A DNA stretch of 64,000 bases from Brucella haematophila (GCF_005938105.1 NZ_VCPE01000012.1:121277-185276); one strand, 5' to 3'. Shown: positions 8,370 to 17,720, numbered from the stretch's first letter. Numbers and translations are program-made. Notes: a model not told the origin generated them from the letters alone.

Positions 8370-9959
8370 TCAGTCGATCCGAACAGTCACGAAACGCAAC
8401 TCGCCGGAACGCGACGCCAGCATGAGCAGCGCGTTCTTGCGCCCTTCCCGCCGCAGCGCGTCGATGCGCTTCTTCACATCCTCGGGTGCCTTGACGGTGA
8501 CCTGATTGATATCGACGATAACATCTCCTGTCTCAACCCGCTTGTCGCCTGCAGCAGAACCTGGGGCCACATAAAGAATGGCCACACCGTTCACGTCTTC
8601 GGCAATGCCGAATTCACCGCGCACATCATCATTGAGTTCGGAAAGCTTCATGCCAAGCACGGTCGGGCCGGTGGCTTCGCTCTTCTGCTCTTTCTTCGGC
8701 TTGGCTGGCGCTTCCTGCCCGTCTTCGCCCTCTGTTCCATCCGGAACCGGCGCCTGATCTTCGGTTGCAGCATCCGTGCTCTTGTCGTCTTCGACAAGGC
8801 GGCCAAGCTTCACTTTAACGGTTTGCTCCGCGCCATCGCGAACAACCTTGATTTCCACTTCCTTGCCAACCGGGCTTTCGGCAACAAGGCGTGGCAGATC
8901 GCGCGCGGTATCCACCGGCTTACCTTCATAGCCGATGACCACGTCACCGGCCTTCAGCGCCGTGTTGTCCACACCGGAATTCTCGATCAGTCCGGCAATC
9001 AGTGCACCTTTCGGGTCTTTCAGGCCAAGACTGTCGGCAATATCCTGCGTCACCGGCTGGATGCGCACACCGAGCCAGCCGCGCTTGACCTCACCGAATT
9101 CCTTCAGCTGATCAATCACGCCAACGGCCATTTCAGCCGGAATGGCAAAACCGATGCCGATAGAGCCGCCCGAAGGCGAAATGATCGCCGTGTTGATCCC
9201 GATTACCTGACCGTTCATATCGAACAGCGGGCCGCCGGAGTTACCGCGATTGATGGCCGCATCCGTCTGGATGAAATCATCATAGGGGCCGGAATTGATA
9301 TCGCGCTTGCGCGCCGAAATGATACCGGCGGTTACCGTTCCGCCCAGTCCAAACGGGTTGCCGATGGCCAGAACCCAGTCGCCAATGCGCGCCTTTTCTG
9401 AATTGCCGAACTGCACGGCCTTCAGCTTGTGCTTGGTCGGATCGACTTTCAGGACAGCCAGATCAGTCTTGATATCCTTGCCGACCAGATCGGCCTTCAG
9501 CTTGGTGCCGTCGTTGAAATTGACTTCAATCTCGTCGGCATCCGCAATGACGTGATTATTGGTGACGATGAAGCCCTTTTCGGCATCGATGACGAAACCC
9601 GATCCAAGCGACTGCACCTTGCGGGACTCGTCGTTCTGCTCACCGTCCTTGTTGTTGAAGAAATCCTTGAAGTACTCTTGGAACGGCGAGCCTTCCGGCA
9701 CTTTCGGCATAGGCACGGGGCCATCGCCCTCGCCGCCATCGTCCTTTACGGTCTGCGAGGTGGAGATATTCACCACCGCATCCAGCAGCCCTTCTGCGAG
9801 ATCGGCAACGGAACCCGGCCCCTGAATACCTTTCACCGGAGCGTCCTGAGCAAAGGCTGGCGGTGTTGCGACCGTTAGCGTTCCGGTGACAGCCAGCGCG
9901 CCCATTGCCACGGTTGCGAATAGGGTGCGAGCGAACCCCGCCTTCGGTACGATTGCCAT
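8370..9959 (-). CDS. degP: Do-family periplasmic serine protease (HtrA/DegP)
   Basis: Periplasmic protease-chaperone that degrades misfolded envelope proteins. A signal peptide ending near AFAQDA is followed by the trypsin-like domain with triad H136 (NNHVIAD), D166 (KTDLAVLKVD) and S241 (RGNSGGPLF), then two PDZ domains, the second after a Pro/Glu/Lys-rich linker of about 45 residues. The frame is open 11 codons upstream, but the ATG at 9959 starts a proper signal peptide and has GGAG about 13 nt ahead. It is the last gene of the hflK-hflC-DUF2065-degP group, a common Rhizobiales arrangement, which ties it to membrane protein quality control. Confidence 0.94.
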   Translation of the reverse strand: MAIVPKAGFARTLFATVAMGALAVTGTLTVATPPAFAQDAPVKGIQGPGSVADLAEGLLDAVVNISTSQTVKDDGGEGDGPVPMPKVPEGSPFQEYFKDFFNNKDGEQNDESRKVQSLGSGFVIDAEKGFIVTNNHVIADADEIEVNFNDGTKLKADLVGKDIKTDLAVLKVDPTKHKLKAVQFGNSEKARIGDWVLAIGNPFGLGGTVTAGIISARKRDINSGPYDDFIQTDAAINRGNSGGPLFDMNGQVIGINTAIISPSGGSIGIGFAIPAEMAVGVIDQLKEFGEVKRGWLGVRIQPVTQDIADSLGLKDPKGALIAGLIENSGVDNTALKAGDVVIGYEGKPVDTARDLPRLVAESPVGKEVEIKVVRDGAEQTVKVKLGRLVEDDKSTDAATEDQAPVPDGTEGEDGQEAPAKPKKEQKSEATGPTVLGMKLSELNDDVRGEFGIAEDVNGVAILYVAPGSAAGDKRVETGDVIVDINQVTVKAPEDVKKRIDALRREGRKNALLMLASRSGELRFVTVRID

Positions 9960-10079
9960 AAAGCTCTGCTCCGATCCTGAATATCTACGCAAATAACATA
10001 AAGGTTAGATCACCGTAAATTAAGGCCTGTTTACGGCCCCGTATAGACGAAGGGTCATAAATAACGGAACGAAGGGGGC

Positions 10080-10265
10080 TTATCCCCTGACAAGCCAGAC
10101 GATGCCGACGCCGATGGCCAGCGCAGCAATACCGGCAATGCGCAATGCGCTTTCCGGCGCTTCACTCGCTTCACGAGCAAGTTTCTTGGCGAAAAAAGGA
10201 AAGCCGCCGTAGAGCAGCCCTTCGATAACGAAGAGAAGTCCTACGGCGGCTAGAAAATCGCTCAT
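10080..10265 (-). CDS. DUF2065 small membrane protein
   Basis: A 61-residue protein with two hydrophobic helices (about 4-24 and 42-59) joined by a basic/acidic loop. Size, topology and position directly behind hflC (18 bp gap) match the DUF2065 family. Its function is unknown; the conserved link with HflKC suggests an accessory role in the same membrane complex. Transcription probably continues into degP 120 bp further on. Confidence 0.85.
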   Translation of the reverse strand: MSDFLAAVGLLFVIEGLLYGGFPFFAKKLAREASEAPESALRIAGIAALAIGVGIVWLVRG

Positions 10266-10283
10266 CAGAGCTGTTCCCGTGCT

Positions 10284-11186
10284 TTACTGGGAAGGCGTTG
10301 CCAGCTTGCCGCCAGCATCACGGAAGAACTTGAAGAACTCCGAATCCGGCGAGAGAACCAGCGTCGTATCCGGGGTTTCGAGCGCTTCGCGATAAGCGGC
10401 CATCGAACGATAGAAGGCGAAGAAGCCCGGATCCTTCGATGCAGAGGCTGCGTAGATTTCACTGCGCTGCGCATCGCCCTCACCGCGAAGGATTTCCGAT
10501 TCCTTGCGCGCTTCGGCAATGGTTTCCACCACCTGACGGTCAGCCACGGCGCGAATACGCTGGGCGGCTTCACGGCCACGGGCACGCAGACGCTCGGCTT
10601 CCGCCAGACGTTCCGCCTTCATGCGCTCATAGGTCTGCTGCGAGACTTCGGCCGTCAGATCGGTGCGACGGATACGAACGTCCTGAATGGTCAGGCCAAG
10701 CGATGTTGCATCGGGACGAAGCTGATCGCGCACTTCGCGCATCATGTCGCCACGCTCTTCCGAAAGAGCAGCTTCAAAGCCGCGCTGACCGTAGACACCG
10801 CGCAACGCTGCATCCAGACGGGTGCGCAGACGCTGTTCGGCAAGGAGCGTGCTGCCCGAAACCGTTTCACGGAATTTGCGAGCATCAGTGATGCGATAGA
10901 CGAGGAACGCGTCGACATCATAGAACTTGCCGCCCGAAACCTGAACGCGGATATCGTCCAGATCGAAACGCAGCAGACGGTCATCGATCATCTGCACCGT
11001 ATCGGCGTCAAGGAAGCCGAATGGCAGCTTGAAATAGATGCCCGGCTCGGTCTTCACACTGACGATCTGACCGAAACGAAGAACGATTGCCTGCTGGCGC
11101 TCCGAAACGATGAACGTCGCGGAATAGAGCAGAAAGGCGAGGATAGCGATAATACCCGCAATGATCGGAAGTCTGTTCTGAGCCAT
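10284..11186 (-). CDS. hflC: HflC, membrane protease modulator
   Basis: SPFH/prohibitin-family protein that assembles with HflK into a large membrane cage around FtsH and modulates its proteolysis. One N-terminal membrane anchor (residues about 5-25), then the SPFH domain beginning at RQQAIVLRFGQIV, and a long helical Arg/Glu/Ala-rich region (ERLRARGREAAQRIRA) ending with the DSEFFKFF motif seen at HflC C-termini. The start overlaps the hflK stop by one base (TAATG), so translation is likely coupled. 300 residues. Confidence 0.93.
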   Translation of the reverse strand: MAQNRLPIIAGIIAILAFLLYSATFIVSERQQAIVLRFGQIVSVKTEPGIYFKLPFGFLDADTVQMIDDRLLRFDLDDIRVQVSGGKFYDVDAFLVYRITDARKFRETVSGSTLLAEQRLRTRLDAALRGVYGQRGFEAALSEERGDMMREVRDQLRPDATSLGLTIQDVRIRRTDLTAEVSQQTYERMKAERLAEAERLRARGREAAQRIRAVADRQVVETIAEARKESEILRGEGDAQRSEIYAASASKDPGFFAFYRSMAAYREALETPDTTLVLSPDSEFFKFFRDAGGKLATPSQ

Positions 11187-12367
11187 TACTGGGCACCTCC
11201 GCCGGTCGAGGGAGTCGTGGTCACATTAGCGCCCGGAGTAGCGCCCGTTGCGCCTGCGCGCGGTTGCTGGCGCATCAGTTCGTTCAGCGGCAGATAGGGC
11301 ACGACGTCCTTTCCGGGTTCCACAATGACTTTCTTGGTGCTCTTCAGCACCTGTTCCATGGTTTCGAGGAAGAGACGGTTGCGGGTCACTTCCGGCGCCT
11401 TTTCGTACTGGCCGAGAACCGAGCTGAAACGCTGCGCTTCACCTTCGGCGTCCTGAACAACGCGGTTCTTGTAAGCTGCTGCTTCTTCGCGAACCTGAGC
11501 CGCTTCACCGCGAGCCTGACCGAGCTTCTGGTTGGAATACTGGTTCGATTCCTCGATGAAACGGTCTTCGTCCTGTTCGGCGCGCTGCACTTCATCAAAG
11601 GCATCGGCCACTTCACGCGGCGGTGACGCATCTTCGATCGACACGGCGTTGATCTGGATACCGGCCTGATAGCTGTCCAGCGTCTGCTGCACGATAGCGC
11701 GCACGCTCTGCGCGATCTCGGCACGATTATCGCGGAAAACGTCCTGCGCCGGACGGCGACCGACGATTTCACGCATCGCGCTTTCGGAAACCTGTTGCAC
11801 CATCGCATCCGGGCTGTCGACGTTGAACAGATAGGCGCGCGGATCTGAAACGCGGTAGAGAACCGAGAACTGGACGTTCACGATGTTCTGGTCGCCGGTC
11901 AACATCAGACCCTGCGTAGCCGTACGGGAACCCTGAGCGCCGATATTGATCTGCTTTTCGACGATCTGCGCCTTTTCATAGGTTTCAATCGGCCACCAAT
12001 GGAAATGCAGGCCCGGCTCGGAAACTTCATCCTTCGGCTTGCCGAAACGAAGTTCAACCGCCAGCTCATCAGGCTGCACCGTATAGACGGACTGGAAAAC
12101 CCAGAAGCCGAGCAAGGCCGCGCCGATCAACAGATAGATCGGGCGATTGCCGCCACTGCGACCGCCACCACCGGGGAATACCTGCTTCAGGCGGTCCTGG
12201 CCTTTGCGCAAAATATCTTCGAGATCAGGTGGCGTGTTCTGCCCGCCGCCGCGCGGGCCCTTCGGGCCCTGTCCCCAGGGGCCGTTATTATTGTTGTTAT
12301 TATTATTGTTATCACCGCCGCCGCCACCCCATGGGCCGCCGCCGCCATTCTGATTGCTCCAGGGCAT
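11186..12367 (-). CDS. hflK: HflK, membrane protease modulator
   Basis: Partner of HflC. The N-terminus is a low-complexity Gly/Asn/Pro/Trp-rich segment with a run of nine asparagines (about residues 21-29), followed by one membrane helix (IYLLIGAALLGFWVF), the SPFH domain (VQPDELAVELRFG) and a long alpha-helical region. The open frame reaches back to 12463, but the ATG at 12367 is preceded by AGAGGTGAGG and gives the canonical MPWSNQNGGG start. The gene has its own promoter at 12491-12519. The C-terminal 30 residues are Pro/Thr/Gly-rich. Confidence 0.93.
   Translation of the reverse strand: MPWSNQNGGGGPWGGGGGDNNNNNNNNNGPWGQGPKGPRGGGQNTPPDLEDILRKGQDRLKQVFPGGGGRSGGNRPIYLLIGAALLGFWVFQSVYTVQPDELAVELRFGKPKDEVSEPGLHFHWWPIETYEKAQIVEKQINIGAQGSRTATQGLMLTGDQNIVNVQFSVLYRVSDPRAYLFNVDSPDAMVQQVSESAMREIVGRRPAQDVFRDNRAEIAQSVRAIVQQTLDSYQAGIQINAVSIEDASPPREVADAFDEVQRAEQDEDRFIEESNQYSNQKLGQARGEAAQVREEAAAYKNRVVQDAEGEAQRFSSVLGQYEKAPEVTRNRLFLETMEQVLKSTKKVIVEPGKDVVPYLPLNELMRQQPRAGATGATPGANVTTTPSTGGGAQ
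12284..12310 (-). repeat. hflK: AAT/AAC trinucleotide tract encoding nine Asn in hflK
   Basis: Nine consecutive AAT or AAC codons on the minus strand. The mixture of two codons limits slippage but short pure stretches (three AAT) remain. The tract lies in the cytoplasmic linker ahead of the membrane helix, where length changes would be tolerated. Confidence 0.85.
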
Positions 12368-12490
12368 CCTCACCTCTAAGCTTCTGTTTCCCGCATCTCC
12401 GGCAAAAAACGCGTCAGCGCTTCTAACGGAGATGCTCCCGGAAGACGGGAAAGCAAGGCGCAAACCCCCGTCATCAACTAATGTTACCGT

Positions 12491-12519
12491 TTTATAGGCA
12501 TCGGGAGGCGCGCTTTCAA
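12491..12519 (-). promoter_or_regulatory. Predicted promoter of hflKC
   Basis: TTGAAA (12514-12519) and TATAAA (12491-12496) on the minus strand with 17 nt between them, close to the housekeeping consensus. The predicted transcript has a 5' leader of about 115 nt. Confidence 0.6.
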
Positions 12520-12550
12520 CGGAAGCGCAATAAAATTCCTATGTTATGCT

Positions 12551-13087
12551 TTACGCATCACGCTTTTCGTAAACCATATAACGGGTCGGATGGCTGTCTT
12601 TTTCTCCGGCTGGCACGTCTTCCGACGACACCAGACGCCATGCATCCAGCTTAATCTCCGGGAAATGCGTGTCCCCGTCGATTTCCGCCAGAACACGCGT
12701 CAGATGCACCCGGCCCGCCAGCGGCAAGGCCTGCGCATAAATCTTTCCGCCGCCGATGATACAGACTTCGCCAACACCAAGCTCTTCCGCAAGCTTGCGC
12801 CCAAGCGCAATGCCCTCTTCCAGCGAGCCGACGATGTGTGCTCCCTCGGCTTTAAAACTCGCGTCACGGGTCACGACGATATTGGGTCGCCCCGGCAAAG
12901 GCCGCCCAATCGATTCCCAGGTGCGACGTCCCATGATGACCGGCTTGCCAAGCGTCAACGCCTTGAAGCGCTTCAGATCGGTCGAAAGCCGCCATGGCAT
13001 GTCGTTGTCGCGTCCGATCACGCCATTCTCGGCTGCGGCCACGATAATCGAAACGACGGGCTTGTCCGTGCTCACGCTATTACTCAT
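12551..13087 (-). CDS. folA: Dihydrofolate reductase
   Basis: Reduces dihydrofolate to tetrahydrofolate with NADPH. Recognised from the N-terminal [29 protein letters not shown] block, the [21 protein letters not shown] nucleotide-binding block (in shortened quotation [10 protein letters not shown]) and [14 protein letters not shown] near residue 120. At 178 residues it is slightly longer than the E. coli enzyme because of an N-terminal extension of about ten residues. Its ATG overlaps the thyA stop by four bases (ATGA), the usual pairing because thymidylate synthase generates the dihydrofolate that this enzyme recycles. Confidence 0.94.
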   Translation of the reverse strand: MSNSVSTDKPVVSIIVAAAENGVIGRDNDMPWRLSTDLKRFKALTLGKPVIMGRRTWESIGRPLPGRPNIVVTRDASFKAEGAHIVGSLEEGIALGRKLAEELGVGEVCIIGGGKIYAQALPLAGRVHLTRVLAEIDGDTHFPEIKLDAWRLVSSEDVPAGEKDSHPTRYMVYEKRDA

Positions 13088-13878
13088 ACGGCAATCGGCG
13101 CCTTGATCGTCGGATCGGCTTCATAGCCTTCCAGCACAAAATCCTCGAAGCGGAAGGAAAACAGGTCCTTCACATCCGGATTGATGCGCATGACCGGCAG
13201 CTTTTTCGGCGTGCGGGTCAGTTGCAGACGAGCCTGCTCGAAATGGTTGGAATAAATATGCGCATCGCCCAGCGTGTGGATGAATTCGCCGGGCTTGAGA
13301 CCCGCCACCTGCGCGATCATCATGGTCAAAAGCGCATAGGAAGCGATGTTGAACGGTACGCCGAGGAAAATATCCGCGGAGCGCTGATAGAGTTGGCAGG
13401 ACAGCTTGCCGTCCGCGACATAAAACTGGAACAGGCAATGGCATGGCGGCAGGGCCATTTCATCAACCAGCGCCGGGTTCCAGGCCGACACGATCAGGCG
13501 GCGGGAATTCGGATTGCCATGCAGCATCTTCATGAGATTGGCGATCTGGTCGATATGGCGACCGTCAGGCGCTGGCCAGGAGCGCCACTGATAACCATAG
13601 ACCGGGCCGAGATCGCCCTTCTCGTCTGCCCATTCATCCCAGATCGAAACGCCGTTTTCCTTGAGGTAGGCAATGTTGGTATCGCCCTTCAGGAACCATA
13701 GCAGTTCATAGATGATCGAGCGCAGATGCAGCTTCTTGGTGGTCAGGACCGGAAAGCCCTCCTCCAGATTGAAGCGCATCTGATAGCCGAAAACCGAGCG
13801 CGTGCCCGTTCCCGTGCGGTCGCCGCGATCGGTGCCGTTATCGAGCACATGCTGGAGAAGATCGAGATAGGTGCGCAT
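13084..13878 (-). CDS. thyA: Thymidylate synthase
   Basis: Methylates dUMP to dTMP with methylene-tetrahydrofolate as carbon donor and reductant. The active-site cysteine lies in [12 protein letters not shown], and [17 protein letters not shown] and GDAHIYSNH are family blocks. With the ATG at 13878 the protein is 264 residues, the same length as the E. coli enzyme; the upstream open frame runs through a terminator and is not coding. Forms a two-gene unit with folA. Confidence 0.96.
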   Translation of the reverse strand: MRTYLDLLQHVLDNGTDRGDRTGTGTRSVFGYQMRFNLEEGFPVLTTKKLHLRSIIYELLWFLKGDTNIAYLKENGVSIWDEWADEKGDLGPVYGYQWRSWPAPDGRHIDQIANLMKMLHGNPNSRRLIVSAWNPALVDEMALPPCHCLFQFYVADGKLSCQLYQRSADIFLGVPFNIASYALLTMMIAQVAGLKPGEFIHTLGDAHIYSNHFEQARLQLTRTPKKLPVMRINPDVKDLFSFRFEDFVLEGYEADPTIKAPIAV

Positions 13879-13930
13879 GGGATGTTCCCAGTGGGGTTTT
13901 CGGGATCGATTCGTTTCACCCCTACTATAA

Positions 13931-13960
13931 GGAAAAACCCCGGCGCGGGGCACCGGGGTT
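13931..13960 (-). terminator. Intrinsic terminator between DUF2853 gene and thyA
   Basis: Eight-base-pair stem (13936-13943 with 13953-13960) with a 9-base GC-rich loop, followed on the minus strand by TTTTTCC. It would end transcripts from the DUF2853 gene; the mosaic repeat at 13989-14185 separates that gene's stop codon from this terminator. Because it ends about 55 nt before thyA it could also be read as a thyA leader element. Confidence 0.7.
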
Positions 13961-13988
13961 CGAATTCCACAGGCAATATGCACCGATC

Positions 13989-14185
13989 AGTGCCTGAATC
14001 AAAAAGCGGCATGTGTGTGCGAAAATGGTGATTTTCGAGTACCGGAGCGGAGCGTACTATTGGTACGTGAGCACCGGAAGCCTCGCATAATCCCGAAAAG
14101 TTGCAGACTTTTCGGTTCAGATTATGCGAATGCAAAAATCAAATTGCCATTTGCAGCCACACAGGGCGACTTTTGGAACAGGCTC
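13989..14185. repeat. Mosaic palindromic intergenic repeat, copy A (long form)
   Basis: A 197 bp element with imperfect terminal inverted repeats (GCCTGAATCAAAAAG at the left, CTTTTGGAACAGGC at the right). It shares most of its sequence with 37461-37601, including the CGGAGCGGAGCGTAC / GTACGTGAGCACCGG hairpin. Copy A carries an additional palindromic module at 14083-14129 (TCGCATAAT ... ATTATGCGA) that copy B lacks. The right end touches the stop codon of the DUF2853 gene exactly. No coding capacity for a transposase. Confidence 0.88.
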
Positions 14186-14497
14186 TCAGAGATCGCCGAG
14201 TTTGCCGAGCTGCTTGGCAACCAGATAGTAGAAGGTCACGCGGTGCTTGTTGCGGTCACCCTTCATGACTTCCGCGACGTGGTTCACCACTTCTTCAGCC
14301 TTAGCCGCGTCGGTGACGCCGAGCTTCTTGCCAACCCAGCTGTCGCGCACACGCTTCATTTCTTCCGGATCGGTCGCCGAAACGAGCGAGGAGTCGCGAT
14401 TGCGAAGCGCAATGCCCAGATGCTTGACGATCTTCTCGACAACAGCTTCGTCGGCAGCAGCATCATAGCGACGGACATCTGCGAGGTATTCACTCAT
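14186..14497 (-). CDS. DUF2853 family protein
   Basis: A 103-residue, mostly alpha-helical, charged cytoplasmic protein beginning MSEYLADVRRYDAAADEAVV; it matches my knowledge of the DUF2853 family, whose function is unknown. The ATG at 14497 has AAGGAGAG about 8 nt ahead; the 32 extra upstream codons of the open frame lack support. Its stop codon abuts the right end of a palindromic repeat. The 281 bp upstream to the M20 peptidase start are AT-rich and contain no other gene that I can see. Confidence 0.85.
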   Translation of the reverse strand: MSEYLADVRRYDAAADEAVVEKIVKHLGIALRNRDSSLVSATDPEEMKRVRDSWVGKKLGVTDAAKAEEVVNHVAEVMKGDRNKHRVTFYYLVAKQLGKLGDL

Positions 14498-14778
14498 ATA
14501 TCGGCTCTCCTTCAGTATGGGCACACCGCCCAATATCAACTGCAAATCCCGATCGACCGGAAGAAAACCCCAGCCTTTCCAATATATATGCAACCAAGAT
14601 TGACCAGTGCGAGCAAGCTGTCAACGACATTTTAGAGACGCGACACACGACAATGTTCGTTTGCCCTGCAAAGGACAAAATACGATCTAACATATTCTCT
14701 CTGTGAAATTCATTCATAAGAATATTGTTATTCTGGTTGAAATTTTAATTTTAATGCCAATTTTACAACGGTTTTATT

Positions 14779-16086
14779 ATGTTTAGAGCTTTGTCACTTC
14801 TGACCGCATTGCAATTTTTTCTTCATCCTGCGCATGCGCATTCGATTCCGGCTGATATCGAACAGAAGAATATTGCTACCTATATCCAACGCCATAAGAC
14901 TGAGCAGCTAAAACTTCTTGAAAAGCTGGTCAACATCAATAGCGGAACCTCCAATGCCGAGGGCGTCAGGCAGGTCGGAAACCTTCTGAAACCGGAATTT
15001 GAAGCGCTTGGCTTCGATGCTCAATGGCACGACCTTCCCGCAGGGCTGAAGCACGCCGGAACGCTGGTTGCCAGACATACCGGAAAATCCACAACACGCA
15101 TTCTCGTGATTGGGCATCTGGATACGGTTTTCCCGCCAGCAAGCGCGTTCCAGCGCTTCACCCTTTCAGCCGATGGAAACCAAGCCAGTGGACCGGGTGT
15201 CATCGACGACAAGGGCGGGCTTGTAACCATTCTTTATGCCATGAAGGCGCTTAAAAATGCCGGCGCGCTGAACTATGCAAATATTACAATCGTTCTGACC
15301 GGCGACGAAGAACTGGCGGAGAGGCCCACAAGCATCTCCCGTAAAACCCTGATCGATGCTGCCAAAGAAAGCGATATTGCGATGGGGTTCGAATTCGCGC
15401 TCGCCCCCGATGAAGTCGTCGTCGCCAGACGCGGCCTGTCAGAATGGGTACTGACCGCGACTGGCAAGGCCGCGCATTCCTCACAACTCTTCCAGCCCAA
15501 TGTCGGCTTTGGTGCAGTCTATGAAATAGCCCGCGTGATCGATGCATTTAGGGTAGAGCTGAAAAACACTCCGAATGTCACCATGAATGCTGGCCTGCTT
15601 CTCGGCGGACAGCAGGTCACGGAGAATGCCGAGCAGGGAATCGGAAACGCCAGTGGGCGCAAAACCATTATCCCCGGCAACGCCCTGGCGCATGGCGACT
15701 TGCGCTTCATGAATAAAGACGAACGCGACAAAGTCGAAGCGTCCTTGCAGAAAATCACCGCCCATCCGCTTCCCGGAACACAAAGCAAGGTAAAATTTGA
15801 AGACATTATGCCAGTAATGCCCGCAACCAACGCCAATTATGCGTTGCTATTGCAATATAGCGCCATATCGCAGGAGCTCGGCGGCCCTGCGCTCAAAGCA
15901 GTAGCCCCGCAAGACCGTGGCGGCGCGGATATTTCCTATGTCATGCCGTATGTGAAGGCGGGCATTGATGGATTAGGCCCCTGGGGTAAAGGCGCGCATA
16001 CGGAAAATGAAACCCTTGATGTTTCATCTCTTCCGACGGCAACAAAACGGGCCGCTTTATTCATACTTCAGAAAATTCAGGAGTAG
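14779..16086 (+). CDS. Secreted M20-family metallopeptidase (carboxypeptidase G2-like)
   Basis: Zinc exopeptidase of the M20 family. A signal peptide (residues 1-20, cleaved near AHA-HS) directs it to the periplasm. Metal and catalytic motifs are in order: GHLDTVFPP (His ligand near residue 112, with catalytic Asp), GPGVIDDKGG (bridging Asp), GDEELAE (catalytic and ligand Glu) and the late KGAHTENETLD with the final His. The overall pattern resembles glutamate carboxypeptidase, so it may remove C-terminal glutamate from peptides or folates; the substrate is not provable. No ribosome binding site is visible before the ATG, and the upstream 180 bp and the gene itself are more AT-rich than the neighbours, which may mean later acquisition. 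Confidence 0.85.
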   Translation: MFRALSLLTALQFFLHPAHAHSIPADIEQKNIATYIQRHKTEQLKLLEKLVNINSGTSNAEGVRQVGNLLKPEFEALGFDAQWHDLPAGLKHAGTLVARHTGKSTTRILVIGHLDTVFPPASAFQRFTLSADGNQASGPGVIDDKGGLVTILYAMKALKNAGALNYANITIVLTGDEELAERPTSISRKTLIDAAKESDIAMGFEFALAPDEVVVARRGLSEWVLTATGKAAHSSQLFQPNVGFGAVYEIARVIDAFRVELKNTPNVTMNAGLLLGGQQVTENAEQGIGNASGRKTIIPGNALAHGDLRFMNKDERDKVEASLQKITAHPLPGTQSKVKFEDIMPVMPATNANYALLLQYSAISQELGGPALKAVAPQDRGGADISYVMPYVKAGIDGLGPWGKGAHTENETLDVSSLPTATKRAALFILQKIQE

Positions 16087-16149
16087 ATTTGCACCTGACA
16101 AATGTAACCGCCCCTCTTCCAATATGGATCGACCACGCCTATATACGTC

Positions 16150-16492
16150 TCGCTGGCGCAAGCCAGCTATGGTGATAAACGGACGGTGTAATAAACCCAT
16201 TGGACCCGGGGGCGGTACCCGGCGCCTCCACCAGAACACAGGATGTATCGTTAGTCTGTGCTGTGGCGGGGGCGAAATAGGATCGACAAGGGTGTAAAGA
16301 TCGCTCTTTTACTCGGCATGATACCACCGTTATCGGGTCAATTGAGTAGTTGCAAATGACAACAAAGCTCAGGGTTATGCTCTCGCTGCCTAATGGCGGT
16401 GCGGGAAACCCACTCTAAAGCCCTTAGGGTTAGCACCTTAAGGCGGGGTTCGGAGGCACCTGGCAACAGAAGCCTCCACTTTCCCTTACACG
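16150..16492 (+). ncRNA. ssrA: Permuted two-piece tmRNA
   Basis: tmRNA rescues stalled ribosomes and adds a degradation tag. In alphaproteobacteria the gene is circularly permuted, and this is what is seen: the acceptor piece comes first and ends in CCTCCACCA at 16233, then an intervening segment of about 34 nt to be removed, then the coding piece starting GGGGGCGAAATAGGATCGAC at 16268. The 5' GGGGGCG pairs with CGCCTCC of the acceptor arm including a G-U at the third pair, the alanine identity element. The tag frame (from the resume codon GCA at 16352) reads ANDNKAQGYALAA and stops with TAA. The outer 5' and 3' limits are estimates; a TATATA at 16140-16145 may be the -10 element. Confidence 0.93.
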
Positions 16493-16508
16493 TTAGACCC
16501 TCTTTGGA

Positions 16509-17720
16509 TCAGGCTGCTGCCGCTTCCGTTTCGACGTCGCTCGTCTTGCGGGAGAGGACGATCTGCGTCAGCACGAATGCGGTCAGCGCACAACCAGCGA
16601 TGCCACCGACCATTGGCACAGCCGTTCCGTCGAAGAACGAGCCCGTAATGCCGATCGCCAAACCGCCAATCACGAAATGCAGCGTTCCCATCAAGGCCGA
16701 AGCTGTACCGGCAATCGCGCCGTAATCTTCCAGCGCCAAGACCGCCGTTGTCGGAATCACAAGTCCAAGGAAGCCGTAGCCGACGAAGAGGAAGCCTGCG
16801 ATCAGCCAGAGCGAATGGTGCCCCATGAGAACGGCGGCGAACATGGCAAGCATGGCGGCGGCAAAACCGGATACGGCAACGCGCATCACACGGCGCAGGC
16901 CAAACCGAGCGCCAAGCAAGCCATTCAGCTGCGAAACACCGAAGAACGACACAGCATTGGCCGAGAAAGCCAGCGCATACTGGTTCGGGGTCAGGCCGTA
17001 ATGGTCGATCAGCACAAAGGACGAATTGGCCAGATAGACGAAGAACGATGCGATGCCGAAGCCGCCGACGAAAACCAGTCCAAGGAAATAACGGTCCTTG
17101 AGCAGACGGCCATAGCCGCGCAGAGCGCTACCGATGCTGCTTTCAAGCCGCGCTTCACGCGTTCGCGTTTCCTGCTGGGCGGTGGCAAGCAGCAGGATGC
17201 CGATAAGCGCCGCGACCAGAACGGCCCAGAACACGCCGCGCCATCCAAAGAAGCTGATGATGACCGAGCCCGTAAGCGGCGCCAGAATTGGCGAAATCGA
17301 GAAGACCAGCATCAACAGCGACATGAGTCGCGCTGCTTCCACGCCGGTATGCAGATCGCGCACCACGGCGCGCGGAATCACCATACCCGCCGCCGCGCCA
17401 AGCCCTTGCAGGAAGCGGAACAGCACCAGCACATCGATATTGGTCGCCAGCGCAGAACCGACACTGCCGATGGCAAACAGAATCAGCCCACCGTAAAGCG
17501 GGACTTTGCGCCCGACCATGTCCGACAAAGGACCGCAGAAAAGCTGCGCAATCGCCAAAGCAATAAAAAAGGCAAGCAGACTCATCTGTACCGCGCCGGT
17601 CTCCGCATGGAGATCGGCGGCAATGGTCGGCAAGGCAGGCAGATACATGTCGATCGCGAACGGACCAACTGCGGAAAGAAGACCAAGAACAATCGCATTG
17701 CGCACAAGACTCGAAGCCAT
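16509..17720 (-). CDS. Bcr/CflA-family multidrug efflux MFS transporter
   Basis: Proton-driven drug exporter of the inner membrane with 12 predicted helices in 403 residues. Motif A-like GPLSDMVGRKVPLYGGL follows helix 2, and the N-terminal FAIDMYLPALPTIAADL is characteristic of the Bcr/CflA subfamily. It diverges from a TetR regulator across a 293 bp gap holding a perfect palindrome, so it is probably repressed by that protein until a substrate appears. The actual substrate cannot be told from sequence. Confidence 0.9.
   Translation of the reverse strand: MASSLVRNAIVLGLLSAVGPFAIDMYLPALPTIAADLHAETGAVQMSLLAFFIALAIAQLFCGPLSDMVGRKVPLYGGLILFAIGSVGSALATNIDVLVLFRFLQGLGAAAGMVIPRAVVRDLHTGVEAARLMSLLMLVFSISPILAPLTGSVIISFFGWRGVFWAVLVAALIGILLLATAQQETRTREARLESSIGSALRGYGRLLKDRYFLGLVFVGGFGIASFFVYLANSSFVLIDHYGLTPNQYALAFSANAVSFFGVSQLNGLLGARFGLRRVMRVAVSGFAAAMLAMFAAVLMGHHSLWLIAGFLFVGYGFLGLVIPTTAVLALEDYGAIAGTASALMGTLHFVIGGLAIGITGSFFDGTAVPMVGGIAGCALTAFVLTQIVLSRKTSDVETEAAAA

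Noticed and set aside
13951-13975. GGTTCGAATTCC resembling a tRNA T-loop
   Set aside because: No acceptor, D or anticodon arms fit around it; it is the outer side of the terminator hairpin.
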